In this document: positions 1-6,524 of the stretch, one piece after another
How positions within the stretch are numbered: position 1 is the first letter of the stretch
How the letters are laid out: every line of letters starts with the position of its first letter
Assembly: GCA_900547805.1 (NCBI GenBank)
Contig: URIE01000033.1
Coordinates: forward strand, 1-16,546
DNA: 16,546 nt
Origin: an uncultured Collinsella sp.
GTDB lineage: Bacteria > Actinomycetota > Coriobacteriia > Coriobacteriales > Coriobacteriaceae
Direction: 5' to 3'
Program-made: the position numbers and the translations under genes
Notes under the pieces: model-generated
Database searches by the model: none
Told to the model about the DNA's origin: nothing
The model's input: the letters and a program-made list of their open reading frames with translations, nothing else

Positions 1-130
1 GTGTTCGCTTCGCGAACACGCACCGGCTTCGGTCGGCTGCCGCCGCCCTCGCCCGCGGGCTAAAAACGCTTACGCGTTTTCCTAACGCCCGCGCCCTGCA
101 CAGAGTTCGATTCTCCGCGGTACGGACTAG
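1..130. other. Intergenic left edge with small hairpins, no gene seen
   Basis: I see no coding frame here. The stretch opens with a perfect 8-bp hairpin (GTGTTCGC, loop TTC, GCGAACAC; 1-19) and holds a second hairpin at 63-80 (AAAACGC, loop TTAC, GCGTTTT). Neither has a clear U-tract, so neither is called a terminator. Positions 103-119 carry an inverted copy of part of the tmRNA T-arm, listed separately. The sequence is cut by the window edge, so any gene to the left is not visible. Confidence 0.5.
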
Positions 131-202
131 AAATAAAAAGGCAGGTAGATATGAGTATCTACCTGCCTGTTACTTATGGTGGAGGCGCGGAGAATCGAAC
201 TC
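103..202. repeat. 17-bp perfect inverted repeat copying the tmRNA T-arm
   Basis: GAGTTCGATTCTCCGCG at 103-119 is the exact reverse complement of 186-202, the T-arm and start of the 3' acceptor strand of the tmRNA. The two copies face each other and flank the tmRNA terminator. A 17-bp exact match to a tRNA-like 3' end just outside the gene suggests a leftover of integration or rearrangement at ssrA, a common target of tyrosine integrases. A normal att duplication would however be in direct orientation, so the origin is unclear. The left copy has lost one T-stem pair and has no CCA, so it is not itself a tRNA. Confidence 0.6.
131..168 (-). terminator. Intrinsic terminator of tmRNA
   Basis: On the minus strand a 12-bp perfect stem (139-150 with 157-168, loop of 6) is followed by the run TTTTTATTT. 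It begins 9 nt past the mature CCA end of tmRNA, the expected place for the ssrA transcription stop. Confidence 0.9.
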
Positions 203-540
203 CGGTCCACGAAAGCCCCCTGATTGGCATCTCCAAGCTCAGTCGCTGGTTTTGTCTCGGACGCTTTGCGCGCAGCGACACGCTCGCGGCGTCCTAACCG
301 GTTCGGTCTTAGCCTGCGCCATACCGATTACGTGCGCAGGAGCATTCCCCTAAAATGACGTCGCGCCGGTGTCGGGGAAATCACCGGGTTGACGCGCCGC
401 TATAAACTAAGCAGCGAGAGCCATAGGCTCAAAAGAAGAGTTGTTGTCAATTCAATTTGACGGTACCCCTGTTTAACGAGGCGAGGAGACCTCGGCTTGC
501 TTCCTCTCTCAGAGCTATCGTGTCGAAACCAGTCGCCCCC
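177..540 (-). ncRNA. ssrA: Transfer-messenger RNA (tmRNA, 10Sa RNA)
   Basis: tmRNA rescues ribosomes stalled on broken mRNA: charged with alanine, it enters the A site with SmpB, then its own short reading frame adds a degradation tag. The minus strand starts with GGGGGCGACTGGTTTCGACA, the hallmark tmRNA 5' end, and finishes with a T-arm (GGAGTTCGATTCTCC) and CGCCTCCACCA. The 5' GGGGGCG and 3' CGCCTCC form the acceptor stem with a G3-U wobble, the alanine identity element read by AlaRS. The length of 364 nt is normal for a one-piece tmRNA. The tag frame lies at 407-448. The ends given are those of the mature molecule; the 5' leader would be removed by RNase P. I could not assign the promoter with confidence (a possible -10 TAAGAT lies at 639-644, minus, without a good -35). 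Confidence 0.97.
407..448 (-). other. tmRNA tag-peptide reading frame (DNNSSFEPMALAA)
   Basis: Inside tmRNA, the frame that ends GCT CTC GCT GCT TAG encodes the classical ALAA tail seen by ClpXP-type proteases. Reading back gives a 13-residue tag DNNSSFEPMALAA with GAC as probable resume codon. An in-frame TGA two codons upstream (457-455) limits the tag to this or one extra residue (Ile). The resume codon is inferred from frame and length; the alanine carried by tmRNA itself would precede this sequence in the finished tag. Confidence 0.75.
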
Positions 541-717
541 GAATGTCGGGAAAGTCTGGATGGCATCAGGCCTACAAACACCCGATAACCGTCGACTTTT
601 CAAGGAACACGCGGGGTGAACCCCGCTCGTGGATAGCTATCTTACCACGTTCTAAAGGCAGACAGCTGCTCTATGCACGAGCTGTGAAGACCCTAATGTG
701 CACTACACTTCACACTT

Positions 718-774
718 TTGTCACCGAACGCGTCACGTATATTTTCGCCGAGCAGAATTGACCCGTCGAAAGGA
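718..774 (+). promoter_or_regulatory. Probable sigma70-type promoter and RBS for the 144-aa gene
   Basis: TTGTCA (718-723) and TATTTT (740-745) are separated by 16 bp, and GAAAGGA (768-774) sits 5 nt before the ATG at 780. Upstream, TGTGAAG (683-689) and CTTCACA (708-714) form a 7-bp inverted repeat that could be an operator. The assignment is by match to consensus only. Confidence 0.5.
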
Positions 775-779
775 CCGTT

Positions 780-1214
780 ATGGATACCAAGCAGCAACTC
801 GTCAATGCCCTTGCTGGCCTGGGCTCAACCATTACCGAAGCTATGGATGTCATCGAGGGCTTTGTCCCCTGCGGACATCCCGCCCTCACGGTATCGAACG
901 CACTCGTCGCGCTGGACGCTGACGATGATGCAGCTCTCGCCCAGCGGCTTGAGACCATCGAGGGCTTTATCGACCACGTGAGTGAGAACCGCGGCGTGAC
1001 CGCCTACCACGGCATCGAGGTCGAGCTCGCGGGTCCCAAAGCCGATCTGTTCGCAGCAATCCGCGAGGTAGGCGCCCTTATGCAGACCGCAGGCGTCAAG
1101 AACACCCAGGTCAACGAGTGGGTCTACCGCAGTCTGGCAGCACTCGACAGCTCCGACGAAAAGGCAGCCGAAAAGCTCGCAGAAAGCCTCGCCATTAAGG
1201 CCGAGCTTTTGTAA
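780..1214 (+). CDS. Hypothetical protein, 144 aa, function unknown
   Basis: I do not recognise this protein. It has a clean ATG, a good Shine-Dalgarno (GAAAGGA) and a promoter-like sequence, so it is very probably a real gene. The product is acidic, rich in Ala, Leu and Glu, has no signal peptide or membrane segment, and should be mostly helical and cytoplasmic. A small internal echo is visible: VIEGF near residue 24 and TIEGF near residue 59, each within a helix-like stretch, which may reflect two related helical hairpins. The C-terminal 40 residues are a strongly charged Ala/Glu/Lys helix. It stands alone: tmRNA lies upstream in the opposite direction and the toxin-antitoxin pair is convergent downstream, so context gives no hint of its role. 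Confidence 0.8.
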   Translation: MDTKQQLVNALAGLGSTITEAMDVIEGFVPCGHPALTVSNALVALDADDDAALAQRLETIEGFIDHVSENRGVTAYHGIEVELAGPKADLFAAIREVGALMQTAGVKNTQVNEWVYRSLAALDSSDEKAAEKLAESLAIKAELL

Positions 1215-1223
1215 ATAGCAGAC

Positions 1224-1260
1224 GCGGGTCCCTTGGCGCATCGTCGTCCAAGAGGCCCGC
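1224..1260. terminator. Hairpin between convergent genes, possible bidirectional terminator
   Basis: GCGGG...CCCGC arms form a 13-position stem with one mismatch and one wobble (1224-1236 with 1248-1260) and an 11-nt loop. It lies 9 nt after the stop of the 144-aa gene and 12 nt past the stop of the convergent toxin gene. Neither side has a proper U-tract, so termination efficiency is uncertain. Confidence 0.4.
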
Positions 1261-1272
1261 AAACAGTTCGCG

Positions 1273-1788
1273 TCAACCGATAGCCGCGCCGCCGCGTTCG
1301 GCCAAAGCAAGAATCGGCATCATTTGACGCGGGGTCTTTGCTGCAAGATCGGCATGTTCGAGCAGCTTGCGATCGTTAGTTACCAAATAATCGACCTGCA
1401 CGCGCTTGCACGCGGCGAGCACCAAGTTGTCCTCGTAATCGCGATGGAGCGCTAAGTATTTGTCGGCCAGCCAAAGGTCCGACGCATCTGCGCCCACGGC
1501 CGTGGCGTTTTCGGTCATGTTCCGAACAAACGCCAACGCCGCATCGCCAATTGCACGGGCAGACGCCTCGTCGAGCGCTCCCCCGCTGGCAAGAACGCTA
1601 CGCTTCAGCTCGTGTTGGACAACGTACAGCACGTCTTTAGCGATATGCACCGGGAAGAACAGCAACGCCCCCGTCCCCGTCGCCCGTCCGATAAAAGCAC
1701 GTGCGGCAAGCGACTCGGCATGGTCGGCGCAAAACGAATCAACCCATACGTTGGCATCCACCATTATTTTGAGGGGAGCCCCGCTCAC
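1273..1788 (-). CDS. PIN-domain ribonuclease toxin (VapC-like)
   Basis: Predicted toxin of a type II toxin-antitoxin pair; PIN-domain toxins are Mg-dependent RNases that cut tRNA or other RNA. The 171-aa product opens with IMVDANVWVDSF (residues 8-19), the first PIN strand with the catalytic Asp11. It carries the later acidic cluster DYEDN (117-121) and the strand YLVTNDRKLL (134-143), where PIN proteins have the last metal-binding Asp/Asn. The GTG start at 1788 overlaps the antitoxin stop (GTGA) and has AAAGGGG 8 nt upstream; a later in-frame ATG at 1764 has no ribosome binding site. Translational coupling to the antitoxin is therefore likely. PIN toxins are more often paired with AbrB-, CopG- or Phd-type antitoxins than with the RelB/DinJ-like partner here. 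Confidence 0.85.
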   Translation of the reverse strand: MSGAPLKIMVDANVWVDSFCADHAESLAARAFIGRATGTGALLFFPVHIAKDVLYVVQHELKRSVLASGGALDEASARAIGDAALAFVRNMTENATAVGADASDLWLADKYLALHRDYEDNLVLAACKRVQVDYLVTNDRKLLEHADLAAKTPRQMMPILALAERGGAAIG

Positions 1789-2120
1789 AGGATCATCCCC
1801 TTTTGGCGATAGCGCTCGTCCATGGCTTCGGAATAGATTGCGTCCCAATCGCGATCGTCGGACACGGACGACGTAGCGATGCCCAAATCTGCATAAAGCC
1901 GGTCGGCCGCTGCCCATGATACGGAGAACGGAGTATCGTGCGCGACGGTCTGTTGCCGACCATCAACGGCAGACAGCACTTCCTCACACTGCCCGCCACC
2001 CTGTGCGACCTTGGCCACGACCTTTTTGATGAGCTCGGGCAGTGACCTGCCCGAAAGCTGTAGCGCTTCCTCGGCGCGCTCTTTAACCGAGCGATCTACG
2101 CGAACATTCACCTGCGCCAT
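1785..2120 (-). CDS. RelB/DinJ-like ribbon-helix-helix antitoxin
   Basis: This 111-aa protein begins MAQVNVRVDRSVKERAEEAL, the typical N-terminal ribbon-helix-helix of RelB/DinJ antitoxins: a short beta strand (QVNVRVD) that contacts DNA as a dimer, then two helices up to about residue 40. The C-terminal tail (DWDAIYSEAMDERY, 91-104) should be the toxin-binding part. It would neutralise the PIN toxin and repress the shared promoter. The ATG at 2120 matches the family N-terminus but lacks a strong RBS. A GTG at 2138, ten bases after AAGGGAG (2149-2155), is a real alternative and would add six residues. The toxin start overlaps the last 4 bases. Confidence 0.85.
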   Translation of the reverse strand: MAQVNVRVDRSVKERAEEALQLSGRSLPELIKKVVAKVAQGGGQCEEVLSAVDGRQQTVAHDTPFSVSWAAADRLYADLGIATSSVSDDRDWDAIYSEAMDERYRQKGMIL

Positions 2121-2160
2121 GCCGCTAACAGCACCCACGTTGATCCCGCTCCCTTCAATT

Positions 2161-2207
2161 GCTAGCACCGCTATCAGCACTATATAGAGAAGCTAGCAGA
2201 TGGTCAA
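2161..2207 (-). promoter_or_regulatory. Promoter and paired GCTAGC operator of the toxin-antitoxin operon
   Basis: On the minus strand TTGACC (2202-2207) and TATAGT (2179-2184) are separated by exactly 17 bp, a strong sigma70-like match. Two identical palindromes GCTAGC (2192-2197 and 2161-2166) lie 31 bp apart, about three helical turns, one in the spacer and one just downstream of the start site. Such paired sites suit a dimeric ribbon-helix-helix repressor that autoregulates the operon. The operator assignment is inference. Confidence 0.6.
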
Positions 2208-2210
2208 ACG

Positions 2211-2257
2211 CAAAAGGCCTGCGCTCGGACGACACCGATGCCGTCTGGGCGCAGGCC
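2211..2257 (-). terminator. Intrinsic terminator of the P-type ATPase operon
   Basis: GGCCTGCGC and GCGCAGGCC (2216-2224 with 2249-2257) form a perfect 9-bp outer stem, with an inner GACG/CGTC stem, followed on the minus strand by TTTTG. It lies 24 bp past the ATPase stop codon and separates that operon from the toxin-antitoxin promoter. Confidence 0.85.
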
Positions 2258-2281
2258 AGATAACGTGGGCGAACACGTCTG

Positions 2282-4357
2282 CTAACGCAGATAAGCCTTC
2301 GCGTTGCTCAGGCTGTAGGCGATCGTTGAGCCGTTGTGCAGCAGTGACGACGCCTGCGGAGTGATCATGCCGGTAATACCCAATGCCAACAGCGCCGAGT
2401 TGGTGAGCATCACCTTGGAATACGAACTCGTCAGACGGTCGATAAGCCCCTGGCTCATGCGGCGCAGGCGCACGATCGCGGCCAGATCCGTATCGGTCAG
2501 GATGATATCGGCGACCTCCTTGGCGATATCGCTTCCGCCACCCATCGCCAGGCCCACATCGGCCAGGCCCAGCGCCGGTGAGTCGTTGACGCCGTCGCCC
2601 ACCATGGCAACGTGGCGTCCCTCGCCCTTAATGCGCTCCACATACGCGTACTTGTCCTCGGGCAGCAGCTCGGCCTTAAACTCGTCGACACCTGCCTCGC
2701 GAGCAATGCGCTCGGCCGTGCGCTCCGAGTCGCCCGTGAGCATGACCACGTGCTTAACGCCCAACGCGTGCAAGTCGGCGATGGCCTCGCGGACCCCGGG
2801 CTTAAGCGGGTCCTCGATACCGAGCACGCCCACAACGGTGCCGTCGACCGCCAGATACAGCGGCGACAGACCCTGCATCTGGGACTCGATTTGCTCCTTA
2901 ATGTCGGACTCGAGCTGCGCGCCCTCGTCCTCAAATACAAAGTGCGCGGAACCGATGATGGCGCGACGCCCCTCGATGGACGAAGCGATGCCGTGTGCCA
3001 CGATGTACTCGACCGCAGCGTGACGCTCGCGGTGCTCAAGCCCACGCTCGTGGGCGGCGTTGACCACGGCGCGTGCCACCGGATGCGGAAAATGCTCCTC
3101 CAAGCAAGCAGAAAGGCGCAGGACCTCGTCCTCGCTCCAGCCGTCGGTCGTGAGCACGCAAGCTAGGCGCGGCTGAGCCTCGGTCAGCGTACCGGTCTTG
3201 TCAAAGACAATGGTATCGGCCTTGGCAAACGACTCAAAGTACTTGGCGCCCTTGACCATGACGCCCATCTTGGCTGCATCGCTCATGGCGGTCATGACGG
3301 CAACGGAACCCGTGAGCTTGAGTGCACACGAGTAGTCGACCATCAGTGCCGCCGAGGTCTTGATGAGGCTGCGGGTGGTAAGCGCAACCAGGCCCGCGAG
3401 CAGGAAGTTCCACGGGACGATCTTGTTGGCAAGGTCCTCCATATGCGACTGGCCCTCGGACTTGAGCGAGTCAGCCGTCTGCACGAGCGAGACGATTGAA
3501 CGCAGTTTGGTTTGCGCCGTATTGGCGCGCACACGCACCAAGATGCTGCCGTCTTCTACGACGGTGCCGGCGAATACATCGTCGCCCGCGCTGCGCTCGA
3601 CGGCCAGCGGCTCGCCGGTCAGGGTCGCCTGGTTGACCATAGCGCTCCCCTGCTCGACAACACCGTCGATGCAAATGGACATGCCAGTGCGCACGGCGAC
3701 CAGATCGCCGGGCTCAAGCTCGGTCGCGGCAACGCTTACCTCGGTGTCGCCGACAACCTTTTGCGCCTTGTCGGGCACATCGAGCAGCGAGTTGATGAGC
3801 TCGTTTTCGCTCATGGCGCGGGTGTAGTCCTCGAGCAGCTCGCCCACGTTGAGCAGGAACATTGTCTGGCCCGCGGTGTCGACATCACGCTTGACGAACG
3901 AAATGCCGATGGCCGAAGCGTCAAGCACAGGAACGGTCAGACGCGGCTGCGCCAGCTCATGAAGGGCAGCGCGCAAAAATGCCATGTAACCGGCCACGAC
4001 AAACACCGCACGCAGAGGCGTCGGCAAGAACCAACGGCGCGCGTAGTGGGCGCCGATAAGTGTGGCAAGATCCATGACGAGCTTGTGCTTGCGTGGCTCA
4101 AGCTGCATCACGTAACCCGTCTTTGCGTCGGCAATGGCCTGGGCATCGAGAGCGCCCAAGGCGTCGAGCACGCTCGCGCGGCGCGGCTCGTCGTACTCCA
4201 GCGCCATCTGGCCAATACGGCCATAAACGCGTACCTTGTGCACGCCGTCGATATCGCCGCTGAGCTTAAGAAGTGCATCGAGATCGCTCTCTGGCACAGG
4301 ACCCGCCAATTGAAGACGGGTCCTGCCGGGGATCTCGCTAATAACCGAGAATCTCAT
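2282..4357 (-). CDS. Heavy-metal P1B-type ATPase, CtpC-like, with YSC in place of CPC
   Basis: A 691-aa membrane pump that should move a transition metal across the cytoplasmic membrane with ATP. Visible family motifs: actuator TLTGE (245-249), phosphorylation site DKTGT with Asp386, the P1B His-Pro pair at 425-426, TGD (541-543), and the hinge GDGVND (587-592). The N-terminus (EIPGRTRLQL) resembles a degenerate metal-binding domain without CxxC. Layout, including LLNVGELLED near 168-177 and a C-terminal HNGST near 675-679, resembles the mycobacterial Mn/Zn pump CtpC. Odd point: the fourth-helix ion site, CPC or SPC in most P1B pumps, reads YSCAL (342-346) with no proline, so metal choice cannot be read from the usual rules. 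It starts 18 bp after the DUF6110-like gene, with little RBS of its own, suggesting coupled translation. Efflux is the likeliest direction. Confidence 0.9.
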   Translation of the reverse strand: MRFSVISEIPGRTRLQLAGPVPESDLDALLKLSGDIDGVHKVRVYGRIGQMALEYDEPRRASVLDALGALDAQAIADAKTGYVMQLEPRKHKLVMDLATLIGAHYARRWFLPTPLRAVFVVAGYMAFLRAALHELAQPRLTVPVLDASAIGISFVKRDVDTAGQTMFLLNVGELLEDYTRAMSENELINSLLDVPDKAQKVVGDTEVSVAATELEPGDLVAVRTGMSICIDGVVEQGSAMVNQATLTGEPLAVERSAGDDVFAGTVVEDGSILVRVRANTAQTKLRSIVSLVQTADSLKSEGQSHMEDLANKIVPWNFLLAGLVALTTRSLIKTSAALMVDYSCALKLTGSVAVMTAMSDAAKMGVMVKGAKYFESFAKADTIVFDKTGTLTEAQPRLACVLTTDGWSEDEVLRLSACLEEHFPHPVARAVVNAAHERGLEHRERHAAVEYIVAHGIASSIEGRRAIIGSAHFVFEDEGAQLESDIKEQIESQMQGLSPLYLAVDGTVVGVLGIEDPLKPGVREAIADLHALGVKHVVMLTGDSERTAERIAREAGVDEFKAELLPEDKYAYVERIKGEGRHVAMVGDGVNDSPALGLADVGLAMGGGSDIAKEVADIILTDTDLAAIVRLRRMSQGLIDRLTSSYSKVMLTNSALLALGITGMITPQASSLLHNGSTIAYSLSNAKAYLR

Positions 4358-4375
4358 AGTTTGTGCCTGGGAGCG

Positions 4376-4621
4376 TTACTCGGCTGCCTCGTCAGCAGCG
4401 GCCTCGCTCTGGGTGATGTAGGCAGCCTCGGCAACCATGTCATCGACATTGGCCTTGGCCTGCTCGACCATGTCCTGGTAGCAGTTCTTGACGCGCATAC
4501 CGCACGCGATGCCCTGCACGCAGGCGTTCTTTACCGGAGCGCTGGTGAGCAGCTTGATGCCAGCCGTACCAAGCAGAAAACCGCCACCGACAAGCAGGGT
4601 GTTAAACGTCGACTTCTTCAT
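4376..4621 (-). CDS. Small DUF6110-like membrane protein, partner of the P-type ATPase
   Basis: An 81-aa protein with one hydrophobic segment (TLLVGGGFLLGTAGIKLL, 8-25) after a short basic start, then a helical acidic tail. From memory the pattern GTAGIKLLTS...K matches small DUF6110 proteins often found next to heavy-metal P-type ATPases; this is recall, not a search. Three cysteines at 34, 40 and 47 lie just past the membrane helix and could bind metal or pass it to the pump (inference). The ATG at 4621 is chosen because AGGGAGA (4628-4634) stands 6 nt upstream. It is the first gene of the unit that continues into the ATPase 18 bp later. Confidence 0.75.
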   Translation of the reverse strand: MKKSTFNTLLVGGGFLLGTAGIKLLTSAPVKNACVQGIACGMRVKNCYQDMVEQAKANVDDMVAEAAYITQSEAAADEAAE

Positions 4622-4637
4622 GTTGCTTCTCCCTTTT

Positions 4638-4748
4638 GCCGCACAAGCGCGGCATGGTGCCTTAGCACCCGAGTTCATTAGTTTGCTCGAGCACGCTTTT
4701 GAGACTAGTTTAGTCGAACTATTATGGTCAACCAAAGTTAACCTTTGG
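4638..4748 (-). promoter_or_regulatory. Leader and operator-like dyads upstream of the DUF6110/ATPase pair
   Basis: This 145-bp gap after the ABC genes holds several dyads. CCAAAG/CTTTGG (4732-4748) encloses GTTAAC. TAGTT-N6-AACTA (4706-4721) overlaps GACTA-N3-TAGTC (4703-4715), and the 19-bp stretch 4705-4723 matches the DtxR/IdeR box consensus at about 11 of 19 positions by eye. Two leader hairpins follow, GGTGC/GCACC (4656-4669) and GCCGC/GCGGC (4638-4653), just before the RBS. TTGACC (4726-4731, minus) could be a -35 but no convincing -10 sits at the right distance. A metal-responsive repressor is a reasonable guess. No clear terminator separates this region from the ABC genes, so readthrough is possible. 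Confidence 0.4.
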
Positions 4749-4766
4749 AAATCTTGGTCCCCTTTC

Positions 4767-6524
4767 CTACAGCTGCCAGGCAGCCGCTTCCTTTTGCAGC
4801 GCAACCATGCGGGCGAATTCTCCACCTGCCGCCTTGAGCTGCGCCGGAGTGCCCTGCTCGGCAACCACACCATCCTTGAGCACGACGATTTTGTCGGCAT
4901 TTTCCACCGTACGCATACGGTGGGCAATAACGATAACCGTCTTACCTGCGAGCAGACGGGAGAGTGCCTGCTGTACCACGGTCTCGTTCTCCACGTCCAA
5001 GCTCGCCGTCGCCTCGTCCAACAGCACGATGGGCGCATCTTTGAGCAGCGCGCGGGCGATGGAGATGCGCTGGCGCTCGCCACCAGAGAGTTTGGAGCCG
5101 TTCTCGCCGATCATGGTGTCGTAGCCCTGCGGCATGCGGCTCACAAACTCGTCACAGTTGGCGGCACGCGCGGCCGCAAGCACTTCCTCATCGGTGGCAT
5201 CACGACGCCCGAGGCGGATGTTTCCCATCACTGTGTCGTCAAAGAGCAGCACGTCTTGGAACACAATGGCGTAGTCGCGCAGCAGCACCTCGGGATCGAC
5301 GCTCGCAACATCCACGCCGCCCACGGTGACCGTGCCTTTGGTGGCATCCCAAAAGCGCGCGGCCAGGCGGCTCACTGTAGACTTACCGGAACCCGAAGGA
5401 CCGACCAGTGCCGTGACCTCGCCTTCCTTGGCGGTAAAGCTCACATCGGTAAGAACTTTCTCGCCGGCGCGCCCGTCCTCGCCCGCACCATAGCCAAATG
5501 CCACGTGATCGAACACCACATCGTGGCCCACGGGCTCAAATTTCTCGCTGCCCCGCGCCACAGGCTCTTCCATGATAGAGCGCATACGCTTGGCAGACGA
5601 CTCGGCGGCAAACAGCTCGGACACCAGCATCAACGCCTGGTCAAAAGGCGCATAGATGCGGCTCACCATAAGCAGGAAGGCAAACATGACCAAAAAGTCG
5701 ACCCGCCCCGAGGCAACCATCGCGGCACCCGTTACCAGCGTGGTGGCAATACCCAGACGCAAAATGACAAAGGCGGAGTTGACCAAAAGCCCGTTAACGA
5801 GTTCTCCCTTAGTGGTCTCGCGCTCCTCGGCATCAATCACGGCGCCGAGTCCCTCAAGATAATGGGCCTCCTGGTTGGTGGCGCGGATCTCGCGAACGCA
5901 GTCGAGCGTCTCTTGAATTGCCTCGGTAACCTTGACCTTCTCGGCGCGCACGCGATCGAACACCGGAGTCATGGGGCCGCGTGTTAGATACAGCACGGCA
6001 AAGGCCACGGGAACGCTCCAAAACGCCGCAATCGCCAGCTGCCAGCAAAAGAACAGCGACGCCACGAACACAATGGCGCTTGCGATGATGGCGCCCCAAA
6101 GCTCTCCCAGCACGTGGCTGTAGGCGTGCTCCATGGCCTGGACGTCGCCCATGATGGTCTCGGTTAAATCGGCCAGATCACGACGACCAAAAAACGACAG
6201 CGGCAGTTTGCGCAAGCGCTCGGCAATCTCCATACGCTGCTTGCCGCACTCCTCGTAAAAGATGCAGTAGGTGTAGTAATACTGCTGCCAGTTAGAGGCA
6301 AAGAGCAGCACAAAAAAGACCAGGAGGCCGCCCACGATCGGCAGGGCATCCGGCAGGTCAGCCCCGCTGGTGAGATGCTCGACAAAGCCGGCCATAACCA
6401 GGAATAAAAAGCCCGTGCCGGCCATGGTAATGAGATTGGTGAGCGCGGTCCAGAAAATGCCGCGTTTTACGCCGGCGACGCCTTTATCGGATAGGAAATA
6501 CTTCTTTTGGAATGAGGCGAACAT
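4767..6524 (-). CDS. ABC transporter half-unit 2 (IrtB/YbtQ-like), membrane domain fused to ATPase
   Basis: A 585-aa half-transporter: six-helix membrane domain in about residues 20-305, then the nucleotide-binding domain. The ATPase motifs are complete: Walker A GPSGSGKST (375-383), Q-loop Gln423, signature LSGGE (479-483), Walker B IVLLDE (499-504), D-loop SLD (508-510) and H-loop His535. Such halves pair as heterodimers with a sister protein, here the upstream gene. Although exporter-folded, the IrtAB/YbtPQ group imports metal-siderophore complexes. The ATG directly abuts the upstream TAA, with GGGAGG about a dozen bases before, so the two halves are translationally coupled. The iron-chelate role is inferred from the pair arrangement and the divergent AraC regulator; drug or peptide export cannot be excluded. 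Confidence 0.88.
   Translation of the reverse strand: MFASFQKKYFLSDKGVAGVKRGIFWTALTNLITMAGTGFLFLVMAGFVEHLTSGADLPDALPIVGGLLVFFVLLFASNWQQYYYTYCIFYEECGKQRMEIAERLRKLPLSFFGRRDLADLTETIMGDVQAMEHAYSHVLGELWGAIIASAIVFVASLFFCWQLAIAAFWSVPVAFAVLYLTRGPMTPVFDRVRAEKVKVTEAIQETLDCVREIRATNQEAHYLEGLGAVIDAEERETTKGELVNGLLVNSAFVILRLGIATTLVTGAAMVASGRVDFLVMFAFLLMVSRIYAPFDQALMLVSELFAAESSAKRMRSIMEEPVARGSEKFEPVGHDVVFDHVAFGYGAGEDGRAGEKVLTDVSFTAKEGEVTALVGPSGSGKSTVSRLAARFWDATKGTVTVGGVDVASVDPEVLLRDYAIVFQDVLLFDDTVMGNIRLGRRDATDEEVLAAARAANCDEFVSRMPQGYDTMIGENGSKLSGGERQRISIARALLKDAPIVLLDEATASLDVENETVVQQALSRLLAGKTVIVIAHRMRTVENADKIVVLKDGVVAEQGTPAQLKAAGGEFARMVALQKEAAAWQL

Noticed and set aside
103..130. A tRNA gene suggested by GAGTTCGATTCTCC
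   Set aside because: The T-stem is imperfect, no acceptor-strand partner or anticodon arm is found upstream, and no CCA follows; it is better read as an inverted fragment copy.
1764..1764. ATG at 1764 as the toxin start
   Set aside because: No RBS upstream; GTG 1788 overlaps the antitoxin stop and has a good Shine-Dalgarno.
4638..4669. Riboswitch in the leader of the DUF6110/ATPase pair
   Set aside because: The two hairpins are short and show none of the conserved loops I know for Mn (yybP-ykoY) or NiCo riboswitches.
3512..4681. Plus-strand open frame of 389 codons, and a similar one at 13290-14483
   Set aside because: Both are antisense shadows of the P-type ATPase and gatA, with biased composition and no recognisable motif.
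4488..5987. Plus-strand open frame of 499 codons
   Set aside because: It runs antisense across the well-supported ABC half-transporter and the DUF6110-like gene; long antisense frames are common in GC-rich DNA. The translation is rich in His, Gly and Arg and shows no domain or RBS.
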